Part shown: positions 56,405-64,000 of the stretch, piece by piece | How positions within the stretch are numbered: position 1 is the first letter of the stretch | Layout: every line of letters begins with the position of its first letter | Assembly (NCBI GenBank): GCA_021234155.1 | Contig: JAJEKV010000206.1 | Location: 620,001 to 684,000 of the forward strand | Reading direction: 5' to 3' | DNA length: 64,000 nt | Source: Isoetes taiwanensis | Lineage: Eukaryota > Streptophyta > Lycopodiopsida > Isoetales > Isoetaceae | The notes under the pieces: generated by a model | Told to the model about the DNA's origin: nothing | The model's database searches: none | Seen by the model: only the letters and a program-made list of their open reading frames with translations | Position numbers and translations under genes: made by a program

Positions 56405-56435
56405 GACATAATCCCAATTTAATTGGATGATGGTT
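56405..56435 (-). repeat. Element C right terminal inverted repeat
   Basis: GACATAATCCCAATTTAATT followed by GGATGATGGTT; inverted partner of 44130-44160. Confidence 0.9.
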
Positions 56436-56439
56436 GTAG

Positions 56440-57008
56440 CTAGGAGCCGTCAAAAGAGCTTAGCAGATAAGCATAGAACAATAAGAGAATTTCAAGTTAG
56501 CGTATGGCTAAAGATCAAAGTTAAGCAAGCCAAGCTCAGAATAAAAAATTGCAAGAAATTGGCACCAAGATGGGCAGGACCATTTAAAATTATTGAGAGA
56601 GTTGGGAATCAGTCCTACAGATTAGACTTACCCGCTCATCTAAAGGTTCATAAAGTCTTTCACGTTAGTCTGCTTAAGAGGCATACCCCAAATCCGGATG
56701 AGATTTTGGAGACTCCAACTTTATTGGAAATGACAGAGGAACATGTTGAAATTGTTCCTGAACTCATCCTTGACAAAGCACTCAAGAAAACACGGGGATC
56801 GGAATTTCTTCAGTACTTAGTCAAATGGAAGCACGTGCCAGTGGAAGACGCAACTTGGGTACTGAAACAAAATTTAGAAAGACAATACCCAAAATTTATG
56901 AACCAATTCGACGGCCAAGTCATCTCCGAAATGGCCAACATCGAATGCATAGGTCTGCCATTGATTAAAATCTGTAATAGATTAAATAAGTTAGTGAATA
57001 CTTTGTAG
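56440..57008 (+). pseudogene. Element A integrase C-terminus with chromodomain
   Basis: Begins RSRQKSLADKHRTIREFQVS, continues with the GPF-type module (APRWAGPFKIIERVGNQSYRL) quoted in part, HVSLLKRHTPNPDEILETP and the chromodomain FLQYLVKWKHVPVEDATWVL. Aromatic and acidic residues of the chromodomain are kept. The same end is found in element B with about 70% identity by eye. Confidence 0.92.
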
Positions 57009-57739
57009 TTAGCTATGATAATTACAAAGTATAGATTATCGTGTTTTAGATAAGTCTAGAAGAGAGTGTTGGCGATGATGAGATCATCCATAAGACGTTC
57101 TCTATGCCATTACGCACTGCAAAGTGTACATGACCATAATGGGGGTCATGTAAAATAAAAGTGATCATGGGCAATGAAGGATTCAATTGCATGTTCCTAA
57201 GCTTAAACCATGAAACCATGAAGCATAGTGGGGTGCATGATCAACGGGGGAAGGTCATGCACAAGGTAGCTACTATCATGGGCAATGATAGGATCATCTT
57301 AAATGATTCTTAGCTTAAACCGTATGGCCATGATCGTATGCAGTTAGAGAAAAGTATAGTGAGTAATTAGGGGGGTGGTCCCCTTAAAACCACAATTTAT
57401 AATTTAAACTAACGTAATGTTCTACTCATTGCAGGGAAGTGAACTCAAACAAATACGAGGGAGCGCATTACGAAAAGTTAGGAGTTAAGAATTTTGTAGC
57501 TAGCTATAAACTCCTAAACTTAAATTATGAATTGATGTGTCCAATTCATAATGTGTTGATAAATAAACTTTATATTACTTTTGTATAAGCTTGCAAGGAT
57601 ATTCTTACAAGCTACCTTTATAAAAACAAATATATATCGGAAGTTATCATTTTAATAGATGTTAATTCAATCTAATACTAATCGAGTATATAAGATTATG
57701 CAGGTTCGAAAAACCTTACTCTAATGCTGCGGACAAACA
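57009..57739 (+). other. 3' untranslated part of element A
   Basis: No frame. Repeated words such as GATCATGGGCAATGA and ACCATGAAGCATAG; similar wording is found in element B 9304-10160. Confidence 0.6.
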
Positions 57740-57752
57740 TTTTAGGGGAGAA
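57740..57752 (+). other. Polypurine tract of element A
   Basis: TTTTAGGGGAGAA directly before TGTGACGTTCCCC, the LTR start. Confidence 0.85.
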
Positions 57753-58353
57753 TGTGACGTTCCCCTCAAATATACCGTATGTATACATATATTTGGGGCT
57801 ACGTCACCATACAATCCATCGTATTTAGATTGGTATGTCAATTAGATAGATGTAAGTCACATGATAATGTAACTTGATCAACCTTAGGAAAGGTTAATTC
57901 CACGTGGCACTACCTGATTGGAGTAGTTAGCCATGTGTTCACATCCCATTGGACAAGGTGTCAACCCTAACCATAACTTTGCCTATAAATACCTAACCCT
58001 AACTCAGAAGACACTTTTGCTCCTCCCACTCTTGAGGCTATTGTCACGCCCGAAGTTCAAAATCAAGATCCAGAAGCTGGAGCACGGTCTATCGGCCCAA
58101 ACAGTGTGGACGTGTTAGATTCAGTTGCAGTAATCTCGAACCCTGAAGAATCGATGGAGACCCCAGGATCAGGAGGCAATGCGTCAGGAGCAGGTATTTT
58201 GAAGCAGTTTCAGCTATAGAGATGTAGTAGAGTCATGTATTCTAGTAGAGCCTTCCTAGAATCACTATTTCACCTCATGAACCGAATCAATGAACCCTAA
58301 CTCCCTAGTTAGATTCATGTGATTAGGTTAGATCTTATTCTTGTTGTTCCACA
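57753..58353 (+). repeat. Element A 3' LTR
   Basis: Opens TGTGACGTTCCCC and contains the TATA/telo-box pair at 57984-57997. The end at TTGTTGTTCCACA is placed by the CA rule only, because the 5' LTR copy lacks this part. The flanking bases do not repeat GTAAA found before 20906. Confidence 0.8.
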
Positions 58354-60080
58354 CTGACCCCAATTTTTGGTCCACAGCTGTTTTTTCCTTGTACGGAAGT
58401 GTTGTTTTATGCCAAAAACAACACCAAAATGGCCCCAAAAGTCCACGTGGCCCGTTTATCCGGATTTGCACAAAGAGACAGTGGTTTTTGGCAGAAATTT
58501 TCCACGGTGGTCTTTTGGCCATTTTTGTCAATGTGTCCTTTTTTTTCACTATTGTTTTTATCATTTTTTTTCTACGTGTGGTTTTTTTGTCACTGTTGTT
58601 TTTGTAAGAAGTCATGCGTTGTTTTTTTTGAAAAGTACATGCGTAGATTTACATATTACTACTAATGAAGAAGTAAAAAAAATATATCTTTTTATTTTTT
58701 TCTATGCGTTTTGTTTTTTTCCTCTACTTGTAGTTTTTAAAAGTTGACATTGTTTTCTTAGAGAAAGATGTGTAGTTTTTAAAGAAATTCACATGTTGCA
58801 TTTAAAAATAATTACTATTTTCAAATATTGTTTTCCTCAATATTATATGTAGCTATTAAAAAGTACGACACGTTATTTCTTAAATTGGTTGTTTACAAGT
58901 GTTGTTTTTGCAAGAAAATCAAAATAAAATATCCGTGGACTTTTTTTAACTTTACAAAAACAACACGTTTGGTTTACACGTAGACATGTTTTTAAGCAAT
59001 CAAATCTTGACACGTGGCACTCATTCTTATATGTGGATATCTTTTTAACTAATCAAACCTTGACACGTGGCAACCACATTCTTTAAAAAAAAAACTCCGC
59101 TTCTACTTTTTTTCTTTTTAGTGATAATTTCAATCTACAAAATATAGAGCACACAACATTTGAATGCAAACACAAGCAAAATGAATAGAGTCTTTTAGGG
59201 AAGGCTTTAAGTATCAAACCCAAACATTAACACATATATTATTATGTATGATAATTATATTGCAATCTAAATTTTAGATTTACATTGAAACATTCAATGG
59301 TAAAACTCATATCTGATTAATGGTTAAAGGTTCAGAACAATTAAATTAAAACATTGACTTATTATAATTTGAAAACACTGTAGCCCGGGTATTGACTCAG
59401 TTACTGTAGCACAGTTGACCGTGCCAATGGGGTTACATCCGATCCGACCATCTTATATGTGGTATTCTCCCATGGAGTGGGACCTCCCAAAGATGCCAAA
59501 GACGTGATATATGGCTGCTTCCAATCTTATGAGCAACCAATCTTATGGCTAGTTCCAATCTTATGCCAGAGACACTGACCTTGAAGCTTCTACCAGAAAA
59601 ATGTATCACAGGAAAAGGCAAACCAACATATCCTTCCTTGCAGCCATGAGTGAATTTATTCTGTGATAAAAAAGAGTTGTATTGATTCAATAATAATAGA
59701 CGATGCAAAACTAAAATAGACTAAAATATGCTTTTGCAAAACAGAAAGGAAAGGAGCTAAGGAGGCCGAGATTTGCCTAAGACAATGCTATGCTAAAACA
59801 TAGCCACTTCAGAATAAATCAAAGTCTGATGAAAGCATATTACCTTAAATCTTGCTAACAGATGAACACTGACTGTGTAACCTGTATATCATATACGGAG
59901 ATCAGATTAGTTTTAAAAAATACCAATGCCATTAAAAGGGCATATTGAAAGCATTGAAAATAGAGAAAACCTTCATTAAGGGATTTGCCATAGGGCCGAA
60001 ATCACCCTTGTGCCAAGCTCCCTGTCATTCTTCACTTCATGGTAGAGTAGCCCAACAGCGAAGCACATAAAGCGTAAAAC
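58354..60080. other. Intergenic DNA, no assignable gene
   Basis: T-rich DNA with many TGTTTTT words. A ~55-bp direct repeat with TTGACACGTGGCA (G-box-like CACGTG core) lies at about 58993-59080. The sequence CCCGGGTATTGACTCAGTTACTGTAGCAC near 59385 (quoted in part elsewhere) is low-copy looking. Short frames at 59433-59708 show no known domain. Confidence 0.4.
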
Positions 60081-60109
60081 AGATTCGGCCAACATGGGAA
60101 GAGTAGCCC

Positions 60110-60325
60110 ACAGCAGAAGCAGATTCGGCCAAAGGAAAAGCAGAGGTGGATTGAGAAAGCAGACAAGAGAAAAACATGGCAAACAGAGAGGTCGCAGCAG
60201 ATTCGGCCAAGAAACAAGAAGGATTCGGCCAAGAAGCAGAAGCAGAAGCAAATTGGGCCAAGAAACAGAAGCAGAAGCAGATTCGGCCAACAACTAAAAG
60301 CAGATTCGGCCAAGAAAACAGGCCT
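60110..60325 (+). repeat. GATTCGGCCAA minisatellite
   Basis: About eight units of GATTCGGCCAA(G/A) spaced by variable AGAAGCAGAAGCA words. Both-strand open frames across it are repeat artefacts. Confidence 0.8.
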
Positions 60326-60640
60326 AGAACAGGCCGCAAGCTCCTAGAACAGGCCGCGAGCTCACCAACCAAAGGATTCGCGGCTGAACTTTGCCATCGC
60401 CATAGCTGGAAGGAGCAAGAAATTGCCATAGTTGCTGCAGCACAAGAAAAGCGCGAAAGAAGGGAAAGAAACACAAAATGGCCCCAACCAATAGGATGAT
60501 ACGACCTGGATCAAAATCCAGGCCGTTCATCTCGACCCATCTCGGCCGTTGAATTGTTTCACATTTTTTAATTCCCCTTAATTTGCATGGTTCCTAAATG
60601 TGGTAAACAATTTTGCATGGTTCCTAAATGTACTATATAA

Positions 60641-60778
60641 TTTAGGAAAGCCATTGCAGGGGATAATGTTGTTGCGGTGCTTCTAGCTGAGGCAGAGGGC
60701 CGTGAGCCCTCTGTGGTGGCACCGCCGAAGCATCTTGCCATGCAATGGCCCGAAGCAAACAAAAAAAGGGATAGGTGT
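60641..60778 (+). pseudogene. Short exon-like fragment, possibly DIS3/RRP44-related
   Basis: RKAIAGDNVVAVLLAEAEGR resembles the [R/N]RAxxGDxVAVELL segment of the exosome ribonuclease DIS3/RRP44 family. Nothing else of that family is visible nearby, so this is a weak suggestion. Confidence 0.25.
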
Positions 60779-60919
60779 AATAACTTCAGTTGAGCACTAT
60801 GTTTTTGGCGGGAATCGCCTCCTCTGGAACATATGCTCCCATTTGGCTCACTATTATTCCACAAAAGTTGTAAATACTAGGCAAAATGATCTATGTAATC
60901 TGCCAAGTTTCTAGCACTT

Positions 60920-62300
60920 GATTTGTCGAAATTATTAGGATACATCACTCCACCAGGGTTGACTATTTTATAGTCAAATATGGGATCTTAGATAGTAAGT
61001 ACCCCACAGTCTACAAAAGTTGGCATGGAATATGATGATGTGGCACTTCAAGCGGTGACATGCCATGCCAAGAGTAGGCAAGACCAACTTTGACTAGGCA
61101 AAAAATGAAGCGATGTACAACTTTTGCTTTCCATGGGTGATGGGCAATTTTTGGCTGACATGGCAAGATATGAGTGACATGAACTTGATGACTAGGCATT
61201 CTTATAAGAAATATGATGACTTTTTAGGATGTTTGTATAGGAATTTGGCAAGGAATATGTTTCGAAAGAGTTAAAAATAACTAGTAAAATTTTATTTTTG
61301 AAGTTGCCATGTCATTGCCACATCATTCCAGGACCAAACTTTCATTGCGCAATATAGCAAAACCAACTTTCATTTATTAACAATTATCATGGCTCAACCT
61401 ACACTACCATGTTTGCCCCTTTGAGCAACAAAATCTCATGAAGTTTGTTCAATCTCAGATGGCTTGAAGATATCATTAAGGCACATTGATCAACAAGCCA
61501 TAATTAAAAATTGACGGTTTGAGCTAGAGTGTTGAATATATGAACAAAAGTTGGTTGAAAACCTAAGTACATTTGAAAAAAACTTGATTGAAGATTGAAA
61601 GACCATGCGCCCTTCTCCATGCAAAGTGGTGTCAATTTATAAAAAGCCCCACATGTCAACCACGGCCATGGTGGACATGGTCAGAACCTCCAATTCACTT
61701 AAGCTAATCACTCTTTTTTGAAAAACAAAAGCTGGAACCAAAAGGGTTTAATTTGTGATATTTACCATATGATTGGCATTACAGATTGTTAAACAATACA
61801 TTTGTTTGGCGATGGATGCACATTGAACAGTCTTTGTGAAGTGTTGTTTACTGAAATCTAGGTCTAGTGTGATCCTATATTGTGCTACTTATGTGATAAT
61901 ATTGGAAAGATAGATTTGGTGACTTCGATTGGTCACAAATGGCTAACTGTAACCTGATACCAGTATTAATGCATGATAAGATTTTAATGTCACATTGTGG
62001 GTTGTTGGAGCATAGTGTTATGCACATAAGTTAATAAGTGATGTTACATTTTGTAAGCTAATAAAGATCAAGGGATATATATGGTACATCTACACTGTCG
62101 ATCGCAGAACGCTTCGCGTTTTGATAAGTTCTCCTGGACCGATCTTGGATTTTTTTGAACCTGCTCGAAGCAAGTTACTTGAATGCCGGATTCAACTGTC
62201 GGATAGGGAAACCGAGCTCCGGGAGGGAGGGGGGACATTGGCATTTGCCCTACAATAACGGCAAGGCACGTGGTTTGCGTTTTGGAGGCCATACCCCAGC
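60920..62300. other. Intergenic DNA, no gene seen
   Basis: AT-rich sequence with scattered short frames; no repeat or domain recognised. Confidence 0.45.
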
Positions 62301-62339
62301 CCGATTGGACCGGGGATCTTGCACAATGTCATGAGGTAG

Positions 62340-64000
62340 TGGGAGGGCATTGGCGCGGGAAGGCCTGAGCCCTAAAACCTTTCGGGAAGAAGTTCGTCCC
62401 AAAGATCCTCTCTGGAGGGTCCTTGGCCGGGACGGGCAACTCTCCCACCCGGGCCGGGTGGATCGACTCTTCCAACGGAACTCGAAACATCGACATTACC
62501 TTGGAGACCAAGTTTGGGGGCGTAAGACCACCCACGCTCGGGAAGTGCCAAAGTAGCTCCCCTAGGGTAACTTGTCCCCTAGGGTAATTTCGGCGTTCAG
62601 ATGACATGGAGAGGTGGGATCGCCAATCCGGGGCCTCCTCCATGCCCCAAAATAAAAACGTGGTCTAAACTTAGTCCCAGGGGCCAGCGGTGGCCATCCC
62701 AATCAAAAATCGAGGGTCTAAAGCTCACCCGAAATACCGGGATTTTCTCAGACGCTTCGGGGCCACTTGGCAAGCCAGCTGGCTGAAAACCATGATTTTT
62801 TCCCGCCCCATGCATTAATCATGAATTTGGGATCATAAACACAAAGGTGGATATAAAAATCCGGTCTCGAAAAAGGTGAAATCTTGGCGGGATGTCATGA
62901 CGCCGCATTACACGCGCAAGAGAAAATGCAACGGCAATAGAAGCACAAGCGGGAGGCATGAGACGAAGCTTCGAGCCAACCCTTTAGGAGGCCACTGGGG
63001 TCCAGAACGCCCCTACCGGGCAAAGTGGAGCTAGCTTTGCTTCTGGTAGTCACATGTATACCACCTAGCAGTCCTAGTGCTGCTATTCTCACTCCAATCT
63101 TCTACCGTGGCCCGGGGGGTGACCCCAAGTATCTTGTTCTCAATGAAGCTAGTCCAAGCCGGGGGCCGAGGACGGGCCGACCCCCCACCCGGGCCCGAGA
63201 ACCGGCTCGCCAATGGACCCGGAACATCCCCATTACCTAGGAGACCAAGTTTCGTGGGCAGAAGACCACCCCTTCTCCAAGAAACGCCAAAGTAGGTCGT
63301 TTACTACACACTTGTAGTCAATTGGCATGGAGGTGGATCTTTGAATACCTCCTAGCTCAAGCATGGCAAGGTGGGGGTAAGTGATTGATCCCACAGGAAA
63401 CTGGTAGTGGAACTTGTCCTCTAGGGTAATTTCAGCGTTCAGGCATCCGATGTGGAGAGGTCGGATCGCCAATCCGGGCCTCCTCCATGCCCCAAAATCG
63501 AATAAAAACGTGGTCTAAACCACTCGCCGGGGGCCAGCGGTGGCCATCCCAATCAAAAATCGAGGGTCTAAAGCTCTTGAAAATACCGGGGATTTTCCTC
63601 TCGCTCATGGCCACTTGGCAAGCCAGCTGGCTGAAAATCAGGATTTTTCCCCGCCCCATGCATTAATTATGAATTTCCGGAGCATAAACACAAAAAAAAC
63701 ACAGATAAAAATCCGGGTCTCGAAAAAAGGTGAAATCTTGGCAGGATATGCAACATGACGCTGCACACGCAAGAAAAAATGCACGACAATAGAAGCACAA
63801 GCAGAGGCATGAGACGAAGCTTCGGAGCCAACCCCTTCGGAGGCCACCGGCCGGTAATGTCCTCTTGGCAAATTGGAGCTAGCTTTTCTTCTCCGTGGTC
63901 ACATGTATACCACCTAGCAGTCCTAGTGCTCCTATTGTCACTTCAATCTTCTACGGGGGCCTCGGGTGAACCCCAAGTATCTTGTTCTTCTTGAGGCTAA
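62340..64000. repeat. ~0.85-kb tandem repeat array, two units visible
   Basis: Anchors recur at a constant offset: GGTAATTTCGGCGTTCAG (62582) and GGTAATTTCAGCGTTCAG (63424); TGGCCATCCCAATCAAAAAT (62691 and 63540); GTATACCACCTAGCAGTCCT (63056 and 63905). The second unit has about 105 extra bases near 63300-63410. The array is GC-richer than its surroundings and continues past the right edge. No protein is recognised; it may be a satellite or the tandem end of an unknown element. Confidence 0.85.

Larger units (their letters stand above)
44130..56435. mobile_element. Element C: 12.3-kb TIR DNA transposon with DDE transposase and phosphatase cargo
   Basis: Terminal inverted repeats of 31 bp (44130-44160 and 56405-56435) share AACCATCAT and CAATTAAATTGGG, with two mismatches. 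The flanks carry a 4-bp direct repeat GTAG (44126-44129 and 56436-56439), consistent with target duplication. The left third encodes a decayed DDE-type transposase leftward; the right two thirds carry intron-rich coding sequence rightward, ending in an NIF/FCP1-like phosphatase domain. A 4-bp duplication and this transposase type would fit the Sola superfamily, known in mosses and lycophytes, or another superfamily with 4-bp duplications; that is inference. Inserted into the integrase region of element A, hence younger than it. Confidence 0.85.
20906..58353 (+). mobile_element. Element A: Ty3/gypsy chromovirus with histone H3-like accessory gene, nested and duplicated
   Basis: The 5' LTR begins at 20906 and the 3' LTR at 57753, both with TGTGACGTTCCCCT and TATACCGTATGTATAC. 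Order: 5' LTR (split by element D), H3-like frame, second accessory frame, purine-rich tract, gag, protease, then a direct duplication of the same 5' half, RT, RNase H, integrase (split by DNA transposon C), chromodomain, polypurine tract and 3' LTR. Without D, C and one duplicated unit the element would be about 12 kb. Pieces of the two LTRs differ by only a few percent, so it is a rather young insertion. It is broken, with several breaks besides the nested insertions. No clear 5-bp target duplication is found. Confidence 0.9.

Noticed and set aside
44130-56435. Polinton/Maverick identity for the large TIR element
   Set aside because: No capsid, protein-primed DNA polymerase, packaging ATPase or retroviral-type integrase is seen; the target duplication appears to be 4 bp, not 6 bp.
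60032-60474. Cysteine/phenylalanine-rich minus-strand frames
   Set aside because: Created by the GATTCGGCCAA minisatellite.
62350-63871. Short frames on both strands in the right-hand repeat
   Set aside because: They recur with the tandem unit and carry no recognisable domain.

Overview
The window is eukaryotic nuclear DNA from a land plant. It is AT-rich and dominated by nested transposable elements, with no intact host gene that I can defend. Evidence for a plant: Ty3/gypsy elements with plant-type pol and a chromodomain, a LINE ORF1 with a DUF4283-like domain, LTR promoters with telo-box (AACCCTA) motifs next to the TATA box, and a plant-type RPA1 copy. The mixture of families would suit a bryophyte, lycophyte or fern with a repeat-rich genome, but I cannot fix the species.

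Layout. 1-2768: 3' part of a Ty3/gypsy element without a chromodomain (element E), ending in an LTR. 2861-3972: 3' part of a replication protein A large-subunit (RPA1) gene copy with introns still present. 3973-7637: no assignable gene; many short tandem repeats and a family of 22-bp hairpins. 7643-18349: complete LTR-to-LTR chromovirus on the minus strand (element B), with 5-bp target duplication, primer-binding site and polypurine tract, but a heavily decayed interior. About 18355-20905: LINE fragment with ORF1. 20906-58353: a second, larger chromovirus on the plus strand (element A). A is swollen by a 5.6-kb insertion in its 5' LTR (element D, 21016-26584), by a direct tandem duplication of about 7.5 kb of its 5' half, and by a 12.3-kb DNA transposon in its integrase region (element C, 44130-56435). 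58354-64000: intergenic DNA with minisatellites and a roughly 0.85-kb tandem repeat that runs off the right edge.

Most interesting content. (1) Between LTR and gag, chromovirus A carries an accessory reading frame whose last ~90 residues are a clear histone H3 fold (alpha-N through alpha-C), preceded by an acidic and basic region; a short upstream start resembles the H3 N-terminal tail. The related element B keeps a decayed remnant in the equivalent place, so the H3 gene looks like an old lineage-specific acquisition. Both elements also share a second accessory frame of unknown function, and both end integrase with a chromodomain, the module that in other chromoviruses reads methylated H3. 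(2) DNA transposon C has 31-bp terminal inverted repeats, a GTAG target duplication, a degenerate DDE-type transposase on one strand and, on the other, an intron-rich gene or genes ending in an NLI-interacting-factor/FCP1-like phosphatase domain. Its apparent introns hold more than a dozen small palindromes of the type CACGCC-N-GGCGTG. LTR elements are treated here as fossils, so only parts, boundaries and approximate state are given.
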